Of a DNA stretch of 64,000 nt, positions 55,465-64,000 are shown one piece after another (the stretch's first letter is position 1; every line of letters begins with the position of its first letter). Below the pieces are notes generated by a model, which saw nothing but the letters and a program-made list of their open reading frames with translations, was not told the origin of the DNA and searched no databases. The translations under genes were made by a program, and so were the position numbers. Source of the DNA: UBA1351 sp964563505. Its GTDB lineage: Bacteria; Bacillota; Clostridia; Lachnospirales; Vallitaleaceae. The stretch lies in the NCBI GenBank assembly GCA_964563505.1, contig CAZLXW010000014.1, positions 1-64,000 of the forward strand, given 5' to 3'.

Positions 55465-57384
55465 ATGTCAAAACGAATAGAACTCGAAAAAGTAAAAATA
55501 AAAGATGGATTTTGGTCACCTATACAAAATTTAATGATTAATCAAGTCATTCCATATCAAGAACATATACTTAATGATAAAATTGAGGGTGTGGAAAAAA
55601 GTCATGCTTTTGCCAATTTCAGAATTGCTGCAGGACTTGAAGAGGGTGATTTCTATGGTATGGTTTTTCAAGACAGTGACGTAGCTAAGTGGTTAGAAGC
55701 AGTAGCTTATTCCCTTATAGTAAAGCCGGATATAGAATTAGAAAAAAGAGCAGATATCATTATTGATACGATTGAAATGTCGCAACAAGAAGATGGTTAT
55801 CTCAACACATACTTTACAGTGAAAGAGCCAAAAAAACGTTGGGAGAATCTTCATGAATGTCATGAACTTTATTGTGCAGGACATATGATGGAAGCGGCTG
55901 TAGCTTATTATCAATCAACAGGCAAAAAAAAACTTATTGAGATTATGTCACGAATGACAGACCATATTATTCAAATTTTTGAAAAAGAAAAAAAAGGTGG
56001 CATTTCCGGGCATCAGGAAGTAGAAATTGGCCTGTTGCGCATGTATGAAGTCACTAGAGAAGATAAATATATAAAATTAGCCGAGTATTTTATTAATGAG
56101 CGAGGTAAAGATCCCGATTATTTTATCAAAGAAACAAAAGAAAGAGGATGGTCCCATCAAGGTATGGATCCGAAAGATACCTTATATAATCAATCGCATA
56201 AACCGGTCCGCGACCAGTCATTTGCAGAAGGGCATAGTGTAAGAGCTCTTTATATGTATACAGCGATGGCAGAACTTGCAACAAAAACAAATGACTTAGA
56301 GCTTTATGAGACATGTATAAGACTTTTGGATAATATAGTAAATAAAAGAATGTATATAACTGGTGGAATAGGTTCAACTGTTAAAGGAGAAGCTTTTACT
56401 ATTGACTATGATTTACCTAATGACACAATTTATGCGGAAACGTGTGCTTCTGTGGCATTATGTTTTTTCGCTAGTAAATTAAGTTCTATTAAAGCTACGG
56501 GTTGGATTGGAGATTTATTAGAAAGGGCTCTTTATAACGGCGTATTAGCTGGGATGCAGTTAGATGGGAAAAAGTTCTTTTATGTTAATCCACTGGAAAT
56601 TAATCCGGGTATATCAGGTGTCTTATATGGATATGAGCATGTTTTGCCTGAAAGGCCTGAGTGGTATGCATGTGCATGCTGTCCTCCAAATGTTGCTAGA
56701 TTAATTACATCTCTTGGTCAATATATATGGTCAGAAAAAGACGATGTAATTTATGCACATCTTTTTATAGGTAACAAGGCAAGATTTAAGCAGGCAACAT
56801 TGGTTTTAGAAAGTGCTTATCCTTGGGAAGGTAAGATTCAGATTAGAATAGAAGAAATGAAAAAGCAGACTTCATTTTCCCTTGCACTGAGACGGCCAAG
56901 CTATGCAAAAAATTATAATCTAACAGTAAATGGAGACAATTGTGAAGTGATTGAGGATAAGGGGTATTTATATATTGATAGAGTATGGTCTGAAAAAGAT
57001 GTTGTTGATTATACAATAGATTTATCAATCAGAAGAATACGATGTAATCCAAAAGTTCGCCATAATATTGGAAAGATAGCACTTATGAGAGGTCCTCTAG
57101 TTTATTGTTTTGAAGGTGTAGATAATGGCGATGATATACAGGCGCTAAGTATCCTTACTGATGGGAAAGCCGAGATAAAATCAGAAGATGGTAATAGTCA
57201 GATTGGGCCAGTTAGAATGATTGAAATCAAAGGAATGCGAGCGAAGACCACAGATAAACTATATAGTGAGGTAACGTTGGAATATGTACCTCAAACGTTG
57301 AAGGCAATACCTTATTATACGTGGGGAAATAGGGGATTAACCCAGATGTATGTTTGGATTCAAGAAAGAAGGAATGAGATATGA
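55465..57384 (+). CDS. GH127 beta-L-arabinofuranosidase-like glycosidase
   Basis: 639 residues from the ATG at 55465 (AAAGGA upstream; the frame is open earlier but inside the permease gene). DUF1680/GH127 motifs are present: the Glu/Cys pair of YAETCAS (Glu325, Cys327) and CACCPPNVAR (Cys403, Cys405, Cys406), which match the zinc-thiolate catalytic site known from HypBA1. No signal peptide, so it acts on imported sugar. Substrate specificity within GH127 cannot be proved here. Confidence 0.9.
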   Translation: MSKRIELEKVKIKDGFWSPIQNLMINQVIPYQEHILNDKIEGVEKSHAFANFRIAAGLEEGDFYGMVFQDSDVAKWLEAVAYSLIVKPDIELEKRADIIIDTIEMSQQEDGYLNTYFTVKEPKKRWENLHECHELYCAGHMMEAAVAYYQSTGKKKLIEIMSRMTDHIIQIFEKEKKGGISGHQEVEIGLLRMYEVTREDKYIKLAEYFINERGKDPDYFIKETKERGWSHQGMDPKDTLYNQSHKPVRDQSFAEGHSVRALYMYTAMAELATKTNDLELYETCIRLLDNIVNKRMYITGGIGSTVKGEAFTIDYDLPNDTIYAETCASVALCFFASKLSSIKATGWIGDLLERALYNGVLAGMQLDGKKFFYVNPLEINPGISGVLYGYEHVLPERPEWYACACCPPNVARLITSLGQYIWSEKDDVIYAHLFIGNKARFKQATLVLESAYPWEGKIQIRIEEMKKQTSFSLALRRPSYAKNYNLTVNGDNCEVIEDKGYLYIDRVWSEKDVVDYTIDLSIRRIRCNPKVRHNIGKIALMRGPLVYCFEGVDNGDDIQALSILTDGKAEIKSEDGNSQIGPVRMIEIKGMRAKTTDKLYSEVTLEYVPQTLKAIPYYTWGNRGLTQMYVWIQERRNEI

Positions 57385-59363
57385 GTATATTATCTTCTAT
57401 TGATAATCGACTTATTTATCACTATGATGCAGAGACATTATGGATTGAATCATGGGGCGAAAATGCTTTAAGAATTCGATCTTCTAAATATTTGCCAATG
57501 CCTGAAGACAACTGGGGGCTATTACCACAGGAATCATCTTTAACAAATATCTATATCAATGAAGATGAAGCCACTATTATTAATGGCAAGATTAGTGGAG
57601 TTATTAATATAAATGGGAAAATACGCATTTTTAATGATAAAGGTGTGTTACTTCTTGAAGAATATATGAGAAATAGAAAAGATTTATTGGATGAAAAATG
57701 TAGTGCTATAGAAGTAGAAGCAAGAGAATTCAAGCCTATCCTTGGTGGAGATTATCATCTAACTCAAAGGTTCGAATCTCTTGACCCTAACGAAAAAATC
57801 TATGGAATGGGTCAATATCAACAACCATACCTCGATTTAAAAGGTTCTGATCTTGAATTGGCACATAGAAATTCACAAGCCAGTGTGCCTTTTGCAATTT
57901 CATCACGTGGATACGGTTTTTTATGGAATAATCCAGGTATTGGTCGAGCGGTCTTTGGAAAAAATATTATGAGTTTTGAAGTTTATTCAACAAAAATACT
58001 GGATTACTGGGTTGTTGCAGGCGATGCACCTGCAGACATTGAACATGCTTATGCAAATGTCACGGGTAAGGTACCTATGATGCCAGAATATGGTCTTGGA
58101 TTTTGGCAATGTAAATTGCGCTATCAAACACAAGAAGAATTGCTTGAAGTTGCTAGAGAATATAAACGGCGTCAAATCCCTTTAGATGTTATTGTAGTTG
58201 ACTATTTTCATTGGCCAAAGCAAGGAGATTGGCGATTTGATAAAGAGTATTGGCCAAATCCAGAGGCGATGGTTAAAGAACTACAAGAAATGAATGTTGA
58301 GTTGATGGTTTCGATTTGGCCAACTGTTGATAAGCAATCAGAAAACTATAATGAAATGCTTGAAAAAGGCTATTTGACGCGAACAGACAGAGGAGTAAGA
58401 GTCGGGCTTGATTTTGAAGGAGCTACTATACATTATGATGCTATGAATAATGAAGCAAGATCCTATGTATGGAATAAAGCTAAAAAAAATTATTATGATA
58501 TGGGCATCCGTTTATTTTGGCTTGACGAAGCTGAACCAGAGTATAGTTTCTATGATTTTGATTTATATCGTTATGCTAAGGGAAGTAATATGCAAATCGG
58601 AAATGCATATCCTCTCAATTATGCTAAAACATTTTATGAAGGAATGGCTTCTGAAGGCCAAGAAAATATTGTGAATCTATTAAGGTGTGCATGGATTGGA
58701 AGTCAAAAATACGGTGCCCTTGTTTGGTCAGGAGATATTGCTTCTAGTTTTGATAGTATGCGAAACCAATTAACGGCAGGATTAAACATGGGTCTAGCAG
58801 GAATACCTTGGTGGACGACGGATATCGGAGGATTTCATGGAGGAAATCCTAATGATGAGAGGTTTAGAGAGTTGTTTGCTCGATGGTTTGCATGGGGTGC
58901 ATTTTTGCCGGTCATGAGATTACATGGTGACAGAGAACCTAAACAACCCCAACTTGGAACAACAGGTGGAGCAACCTGTTTGTCGGGAGCGTCCAATGAG
59001 GTGTGGAGTTATGGAGATGAAGTATATGCTATATGCATGAAATATATAAAACTTAGAGAATCATTAAGAGATTATACACGTAAATTAATGAAAGAAGCAC
59101 ATGAAAAAGGTTCTCCAATAATGCGAACTATGTTTTATGAATTTCCTGAAGATAAAAAATGTTGGGAAGTAGAAGATCAGTACATGTATGGTTATAAATA
59201 CTTAGTTGCACCTATTCTCAAAGCAGGAATGACCAAGCGAAAGGTTTACTTGCCTAAAGAGAATAATTGGACAGAAATGGAAACGGGCAGTTGCTATAAA
59301 GGGGGACAAATGGTTGAGGTAGAATGTCCACTAAATGTAATTCCTGTGTTTATTAAAAAATGA
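57381..59363 (+). CDS. GH31 family alpha-glycosidase
   Basis: 660 residues, overlapping GH127 by 4 bp. GH31 motifs are complete: GLGFWQCKLRYQTQEELLEV, nucleophile Asp382 in FWLDEAEPE, acid/base Asp452 in WSGDIASSFDS, and PWWTTDIGGFHGG. The sequence resembles YicI-type alpha-xylosidase and alpha-glucosidase lines; substrate is inferred only as an alpha-linked sugar on the same oligosaccharide that GH127 trims. Cytosolic. Confidence 0.9.
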   Translation: MSILSSIDNRLIYHYDAETLWIESWGENALRIRSSKYLPMPEDNWGLLPQESSLTNIYINEDEATIINGKISGVININGKIRIFNDKGVLLLEEYMRNRKDLLDEKCSAIEVEAREFKPILGGDYHLTQRFESLDPNEKIYGMGQYQQPYLDLKGSDLELAHRNSQASVPFAISSRGYGFLWNNPGIGRAVFGKNIMSFEVYSTKILDYWVVAGDAPADIEHAYANVTGKVPMMPEYGLGFWQCKLRYQTQEELLEVAREYKRRQIPLDVIVVDYFHWPKQGDWRFDKEYWPNPEAMVKELQEMNVELMVSIWPTVDKQSENYNEMLEKGYLTRTDRGVRVGLDFEGATIHYDAMNNEARSYVWNKAKKNYYDMGIRLFWLDEAEPEYSFYDFDLYRYAKGSNMQIGNAYPLNYAKTFYEGMASEGQENIVNLLRCAWIGSQKYGALVWSGDIASSFDSMRNQLTAGLNMGLAGIPWWTTDIGGFHGGNPNDERFRELFARWFAWGAFLPVMRLHGDREPKQPQLGTTGGATCLSGASNEVWSYGDEVYAICMKYIKLRESLRDYTRKLMKEAHEKGSPIMRTMFYEFPEDKKCWEVEDQYMYGYKYLVAPILKAGMTKRKVYLPKENNWTEMETGSCYKGGQMVEVECPLNVIPVFIKK

Positions 59364-59418
59364 TATAGGGGTCTTTTTTGCTATTTTATGAAGAACAGTT
59401 GACAAGTACATATATGTA

Positions 59419-59550
59419 GTCTTTGTAATTGAAAAAGTAAGTGATGAAATATTAACAGTCAAAGTAATCACGAGCTAACAATGGAAGAAATTGAGGCAAT
59501 GGAAGATGAGTAGATTTGTTTTTTCTGAAAGAGCGTGGGAAGCGATATAA
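59419..59550 (+). pseudogene. Remains of RelE- and YoeB-type toxin-antitoxin genes
   Basis: 59419-59478 reads VFVIEKVSDEILTVKVITS and a stop, like the C-terminal strand of a RelE toxin. 59481-59513 reads MEEIEAMEDE, an antitoxin end, and 59506-59550 the YoeB start MSRFVFSERAWEAI and stop. The last two parallel 45397-45470. Confidence 0.6.
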
Positions 59551-59683
59551 TCTCTCAAATTTTCGACATTATCAAGGACCCACTCTCTCCATGAGACAAA
59601 ACTTTACCTTCAGAAATGTTTCGAATGTTGATTGCAGAAAATAGAATAAAGTGTTCGATAACGGAAACGACAAATACATAAAA

Positions 59684-59756
59684 GTCTTTTACAAAAGACA
59701 AAAACATAAAATACCATATAAAGGTCTTGTATAAAAGACTTTTATATGGTATTTTT
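59684..59756. repeat. Two nested hairpins before the ATPase gene
   Basis: GTCTTTT AC AAAAGAC (59684-59699), then a long hairpin with arms 59708-59728 and 59735-59755, about 20 bp with one mismatch, ending in T-rich sequence. It lies 18 bp before the ATPase ATG. It may be a terminator for debris transcripts or the end of a small mobile element. Confidence 0.5.
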
Positions 59757-59773
59757 AAGTTGAGGTGATGCTA

Positions 59774-60955
59774 ATGATGGTTAAAAGAGAAAAATACTTA
59801 GAAGAAATTAGAAAGGTAATGGGGAAACAAGTAATCAAGGTATTACTTGGTATGCGTCGTGTTGGAAAATCCACATTGCTATTACAAATACAAGAGGAAC
59901 TCCTTAAGGAAGGTATTAACAAAGATCAGATTATAAGCCTAAATTTTGAGTGGTTAGAGTTTGAATCGCTTAAAGAGTACAAGGCCTTATATGAATATAT
60001 TGAATCAAAGAAGCTTAAAGGGAAAAAAACCTATGTTTTTCTTGATGAAGTTCAAGAAGTTGAGGGTTTTGAAAAAGTGGTGAATTCATTAAATTCAAAA
60101 GGTGATACTGAAGTATTTATCACCGGTTCGAACTCAAAGCTTTTATCAGGCGAGCTTGCAAGCTATTTGACAGGTCGTTTTTATACAATAGAAGTACTGC
60201 CATTATCCTATAAAGAAGTCAGTGAAGGGTTTTCAAAAAGTGAGGATGTTTTTATAGATTATTTACGCACAGGTGGTATGCCTGGAAAATTCCAGTTTGA
60301 AGAAGAGCGAACCGCTAAAAATTATCTTATGGATATGTATCAGTCTATATTGTTAAGAGATATCGTCAAACGCTATAATGTAAGAGATGTTGACTTATTA
60401 CAGCGATTTATGTCATACCTTATCAATAATATTGGTCAGATATTTTCGGCAGTGACGATTACGAATTATCTTAAAAGTGAAGGGCGAAGACTTTCAAAAG
60501 AAACCATTTATAACTACATAGAAGCTGCAAAGAGCACATACCTTGTTCATGGTGTGCCACGATATAATATCAAAGGTAAAGAACTTATGAAAACCAATGA
60601 AAAGTACTTTATCAATGACTTAGGCATTAGACATCTCTATTTTGATAACGAAAAGGATATTGGACAGGCGCTAGAAAACATCGTTTATTTGGAACTAAGA
60701 AGAAGAAGGTATGAAATATATGTGGGTAAACTTGATGATAGAGAAGTTGACTTTATTGCCGTTGATGGAGAAAGTACAAAATACATCCAAGTCACCTACC
60801 TTTTAGCTGAAGAATCAACAATCGAAAGAGAATTTTCTGTACTTGAGGCAATTGAAGATAATTATCCTAAAATCGTTATTTCAATGGATAAAGTGAATCG
60901 CTCAAGAAACGGCATTGTTCATAAAAATATTATCGACTTCTTATTAGAAGATTAG
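59774..60955 (+). CDS. AAA ATPase with DUF4143 domain
   Basis: 393 residues from an ATG at 59774 (GAGG 8 bp upstream). Walker A LLGMRRVGKSTLL, Walker B YVFLDEVQEV and sensor FITGSNSKLLSGELASYLTG define AAA_14; the C-terminal DUF4143 nuclease-like part holds DREVDFIAVDG, like a PD-(D/E)xK core. The family is widespread and often on mobile DNA; function is not known. Confidence 0.9.
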   Translation: MMVKREKYLEEIRKVMGKQVIKVLLGMRRVGKSTLLLQIQEELLKEGINKDQIISLNFEWLEFESLKEYKALYEYIESKKLKGKKTYVFLDEVQEVEGFEKVVNSLNSKGDTEVFITGSNSKLLSGELASYLTGRFYTIEVLPLSYKEVSEGFSKSEDVFIDYLRTGGMPGKFQFEEERTAKNYLMDMYQSILLRDIVKRYNVRDVDLLQRFMSYLINNIGQIFSAVTITNYLKSEGRRLSKETIYNYIEAAKSTYLVHGVPRYNIKGKELMKTNEKYFINDLGIRHLYFDNEKDIGQALENIVYLELRRRRYEIYVGKLDDREVDFIAVDGESTKYIQVTYLLAEESTIEREFSVLEAIEDNYPKIVISMDKVNRSRNGIVHKNIIDFLLED

Positions 60956-61028
60956 AGATTCAATATGTTTCCTATAATAACATGGTAAAATGCATTAAAA
61001 TTTTATAATATACTAAGGAGAAAAATTT

Positions 61029-62516
61029 ATGAAAAAATTTGTAATACTTTACACCGTAATATCAATGATTTTACTTCAGAGCATAGGAATATATGCAAAT
61101 GAAGAAGCAGAGTATCTGACTGAAGCTAAAACTTTACAAGAGTTAGGATTATTTAAAGGAAGCAATGAAGGATTTGAGTTAGATCGTGCGCCAACGAGAG
61201 TTGAATCTGCAGTTATGCTCATAAGATTAATTGGAAAAGAAAATGAAGTGCTAAACAATATGTATGAACATCCTTTTACAGATGTGCCGGAGTGGGCTAA
61301 CCAATATATTGGTTATATGTATGAAAATGCTTTAACAAAAGGTATTGGTGATAATTTATTTGGTTCCAATAATTTAACAGACGCCAAGTCTTATGCAACA
61401 TTTGTTTTGAGATCATTAGGCTATGACGATTCTATTGGTGAATTTTCTTGGAATACGGCTTTGGATACCTTGGTTGAAAAAGGTATAGTAAGCAATGAAG
61501 AAAATTCACAATTAAAATCAAGAGATTTCTTGAGGGGTGAAATGATAAACCTTTCCTATAATGCATTAGAAGTGAAAATGAATGGAGTAGAAGAGACATT
61601 AATTGAATATTTGATAAACAAAGCTGCGGTTGATAAAAACATTGCAGAAAAACATGAATTGATTCCTGAAACTAAATTAAGTATAGAAGAGGCTCTTAAA
61701 AAATACATTGGAAATGTTTACAAATATGAAGTACCTATAAAAAACAAAAGCGAAGGCTATGCACAGTTAGACATTAACGTTCAAGAAATAGTACCGGAAG
61801 AATTATTTGATTATATATCAGGAGTAAATAGAACGGGATATGCTGGTCTTATTGATGAAAAAGCAGACATTGATAAATATCACAACACATTTTATTCAAC
61901 AGATTCTTTAAGTGCGAGTTCTTTTTCGAAGATAAGTGAGAGCCCATATAATATTCAATTATTTTGGAAAGAAGGGAAATACGGAAACGAGTATACCCAT
62001 GAAGCTCTACTTTTTAAAGATGATGAAGGAAATAATATAGGTTTTGCAATTACAGATACCAGCACTGTTACAGAAACAACCGTAACATTTACATTTGTAC
62101 CATATAAGCAAGAACTTAACAAGAAAAACGAAAGTAAGTTTAATGATAGTGTTGAAGCTATTATTACTGAACTTGAAACCACACATTATATTGGAAAAAA
62201 TAGCAAGCAAGTAGTTCGTGAAATTTATAATGATAAAGGTGATTTTGCATATTTATTTGATTTGCCAATCAAATTAAGCAATGCAAGGGCCATTCCCATT
62301 CAAAAAAATAAATTAGATGATGCAAATGCAATAATTACAAAATATTATGCGGATTATATTTATCAGAGAGGCAGAGAAATTTACACATACCAGACCTTTG
62401 AATTTATGGAAGTCGAGAATGGATATTACTTGCATGAAAACTGGGTGGATTCTTTCGGTTTTATTATCATAGTTGACAGTAAAAATAAACCGATTGCATA
62501 TGGATTTACTAAATAG
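61029..62516 (+). CDS. Exported SLH-domain protein
   Basis: 495 residues, AAGGAG upstream. Signal peptide MKKFVILYTVISMILLQSIG; two SLH domains (LQELGLFKGSNEGFELDRAP, PFTDVPEWANQYIGYMYENA). The C-terminal 280 residues are not recognised. The N-terminal part resembles that of the SLH-RCC1 protein at 28871-30562, suggesting an expanded set of S-layer proteins with variable C-termini. Confidence 0.87.
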   Translation: MKKFVILYTVISMILLQSIGIYANEEAEYLTEAKTLQELGLFKGSNEGFELDRAPTRVESAVMLIRLIGKENEVLNNMYEHPFTDVPEWANQYIGYMYENALTKGIGDNLFGSNNLTDAKSYATFVLRSLGYDDSIGEFSWNTALDTLVEKGIVSNEENSQLKSRDFLRGEMINLSYNALEVKMNGVEETLIEYLINKAAVDKNIAEKHELIPETKLSIEEALKKYIGNVYKYEVPIKNKSEGYAQLDINVQEIVPEELFDYISGVNRTGYAGLIDEKADIDKYHNTFYSTDSLSASSFSKISESPYNIQLFWKEGKYGNEYTHEALLFKDDEGNNIGFAITDTSTVTETTVTFTFVPYKQELNKKNESKFNDSVEAIITELETTHYIGKNSKQVVREIYNDKGDFAYLFDLPIKLSNARAIPIQKNKLDDANAIITKYYADYIYQRGREIYTYQTFEFMEVENGYYLHENWVDSFGFIIIVDSKNKPIAYGFTK

Positions 62517-62536
62517 AGTCACGGAGGTTTAAAATA

Positions 62537-63022
62537 ATGGAATTTCAATTTCAATATCGAATCACGTATGGAAACGGCCAATTCTATGATCGACCACATG
62601 TGATGAGTGTTCAAATATCTATGGATGAATATAAGAAAATTATTCTAGGTGTATTGGAGGGGAAACGAATCGAAGAGATAAATGATATCTCTGAAGCTAT
62701 TGAAAAAATGACTGAAATGGTTTATTACATAGACCGTTGGATTAACATGAATGGATCCCAGAGAACTATGCCGCTGAAGAAAGCAAGGGTTATCTCTGAA
62801 CTAGAATTCTTCATTCCGATGTCGGAGTATAAACGCTTAAAAAATATGCAAAATCCAATAGAAGTTTTTGAACGACCTGCGGAAAATATGACGATTTATC
62901 GAAATGATGGATCCAGTGTTATGATAAAGTATGAGTATGGGAAAGTTGAAATTATCGACTCGAGAAACCCTTGTTCAAGTATTATTCGTGAGGCAGATTA
63001 TTTTATATCGGCTATTGTGTAG
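62537..63022 (+). CDS. Conserved hypothetical protein
   Basis: 161 residues, GGAGG 9-12 bp upstream. No signal or membrane helix. It contains YRITYGNGQFYDRPHVMSVQ and PSEYKR-like segments, and I do not recognise the family. A 31-codon 5' copy of the gene lies at 48521. The only other context is the SLH gene 20 bp upstream. Confidence 0.65.
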   Translation: MEFQFQYRITYGNGQFYDRPHVMSVQISMDEYKKIILGVLEGKRIEEINDISEAIEKMTEMVYYIDRWINMNGSQRTMPLKKARVISELEFFIPMSEYKRLKNMQNPIEVFERPAENMTIYRNDGSSVMIKYEYGKVEIIDSRNPCSSIIREADYFISAIV

Positions 63023-63120
63023 ATATAGAGCGTGTCAGGAAATATGAACAAATAGTCTGAAAATTTATCTTATGGGAAACTACAAGATTTTTTTTTGCTA
63101 TAGGACAAAATAATTTAAGT

Positions 63121-63162
63121 AAATCCAGATTAAGTAAAACATAATTTACTTAATCTGGATTT
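63121..63162. promoter_or_regulatory. 18-bp perfect inverted repeat upstream of the last ATPase gene
   Basis: Arms AAATCCAGATTAAGTAAA (63121-63138) and its exact complement (63145-63162) with a 6-base spacer; T-rich flank on the right. It may be a terminator or an operator. Confidence 0.55.
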
Positions 63163-63196
63163 TGTGATATTATGTAAAAACAGGAGGTGAAGTTCA

Positions 63197-64000
63197 ATGT
63201 TTGTAGGTCGGAAAAATGAATTAAAACAATTGAATGATTTGTATAACGAGGATAAATTCCAGATGGTGGTTGTATATGGAAGAAGAAGGGTTGGAAAGAC
63301 AAAGCTTCTGACAGAATTTTGTAAAGATAAAAAAAGTATTTTTTATGTTGCTGAAGAACATAATAATAATTTGGCTTTACAAAAATTTTCAGAATTAACA
63401 TTAAAATTTTTTGGATTTAAAGGAATGATGGGGCAGTTTGAAAGCTGGGAACAAGCCTTCACATTTATAGCAAATCAAAGCCTTGAAGAACCGATAGTTT
63501 TAGTTCTAGACGAGTTTCCCTATTTGGCAGCTAATGAAAAATCATTACCTTCACTTCTGCAAAACTTGATTGATCATGTGATGAATAAAACAAAGTTATA
63601 TATAATCATCTGTGGGTCGTCTATGAGTTTTATTGAGAAAGAAGTTCTTTCATATAAAAGTCCTTTATATGGTAGAATGACAAGCCAGTTTCATGTTAAA
63701 CCTTTTGATTTTTATGAAGGAAGAAAGTTTCTGTCCAATTATACATTAGAAGAACAGATTATTTGTTATGGTATTCTTGGAGGTATTCCTCAATATCTCA
63801 TTCAATTTGATGATAGATTATCGATTGAAGAAAACATAAAACGTAAAATTCTTTTAAAATCAAGCTATTTAAATGCAGAGCCATATAATTTATTGAAGCA
63901 AGAATTAAGAGAACCGGTTTTTTATAACTCAATCATTGAAAGTATTGCGACTGGAGCAACAAAAATAAATCAAATAGCAACAAAAGTGGGAGAATCTACA
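63197..64000 (+). CDS. Archaeal-type ATPase (AAA), 3' end outside the window
   Basis: At least 268 codons from the ATG at 63197 (AGGAGGTGA upstream); no stop before the window ends. MFVGRKNELKQLNDLYNED, then Walker A YGRRRVGKTKLL, Walker B VLVLDEFPYL and sensor IICGSSMSFIEKEVLSYKSP match the archaeal-ATPase/DUF234 family. The second half would carry DUF234. Function unknown. Confidence 0.88.
   Translation, partial: MFVGRKNELKQLNDLYNEDKFQMVVVYGRRRVGKTKLLTEFCKDKKSIFYVAEEHNNNLALQKFSELTLKFFGFKGMMGQFESWEQAFTFIANQSLEEPIVLVLDEFPYLAANEKSLPSLLQNLIDHVMNKTKLYIIICGSSMSFIEKEVLSYKSPLYGRMTSQFHVKPFDFYEGRKFLSNYTLEEQIICYGILGGIPQYLIQFDDRLSIEENIKRKILLKSSYLNAEPYNLLKQELREPVFYNSIIESIATGATKINQIATKVGEST

Overview
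The window looks like chromosomal DNA of a low-GC Gram-positive anaerobe of the class Clostridia. The grounds are strong AT bias, GGAGG-type ribosome binding sites, regular TTG/GTG starts, three exported S-layer-homology (SLH) proteins, lipoproteins with Gram-positive lipoboxes, a YesM/YesN-type two-component pair and AbiEi/AbiEii. No rRNA, tRNA, CRISPR array or phage structural gene was seen, and the genus cannot be fixed from sequence alone.

1-9.9 kb is mixed core and accessory DNA. It holds a beta-propeller-like lipoprotein, a DUF5320 protein behind a perfect 17-bp inverted repeat, a tocopherol-cyclase-like protein, an SLH protein with a GH18 fold, an AbiE toxin-antitoxin pair, a small lipoprotein, an XRE membrane regulator and a DMT exporter. 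A YccF membrane protein follows, preceded by a 17-codon leader ORF and a terminator. A methyltransferase gene is cut off at about 9811, which marks the left edge of an island.

10.1-28.8 kb is a complete DNA phosphorothioation island. The plus strand carries the restriction operon dptF-dptG-dptH, then a second DGQHR (DndB-like) gene, then a 660-residue protein with two Rx4H HEPN motifs. The minus strand carries the modification operon dndB-C-D-E-A. The two operons converge and their last genes overlap by 24 bp. DndA to DndE would replace a non-bridging phosphate oxygen with sulphur, and DptFGH would attack unmodified DNA. The HEPN protein is an unassigned candidate RNase arm. Next to dndB lies a leader of three stacked hairpins in front of two small conserved genes.

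28.9-48.7 kb is a plastic accessory zone. It contains an SLH-RCC1 protein, a surface protein, a lipobox-bearing LHH nuclease toxin with a SUKH immunity gene, and a macrodomain-HTH / VWA / ADP-ribosylglycohydrolase cluster. A GIY-YIG protein, a HhH-glycosylase-like plus DUF6884 pair, exported-protein/anchored-partner pairs and an SF1 helicase-nuclease follow. Among the intact genes lie partial, deleted and chimeric copies of them, an ISL3 transposase remnant, toxin-antitoxin debris and a short recurring repeat.

48.9-59.4 kb is a sugar-utilisation operon: histidine kinase, AraC-type response regulator, ABC sugar transporter (binding protein and two permeases), GH127 beta-L-arabinofuranosidase-like enzyme and GH31 enzyme. 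59.4-64 kb has toxin-antitoxin debris, two AAA ATPases of the DUF4143 and archaeal-ATPase types (the second runs off the end), a third SLH protein and the intact parent of a gene fragment found at 48.5 kb.
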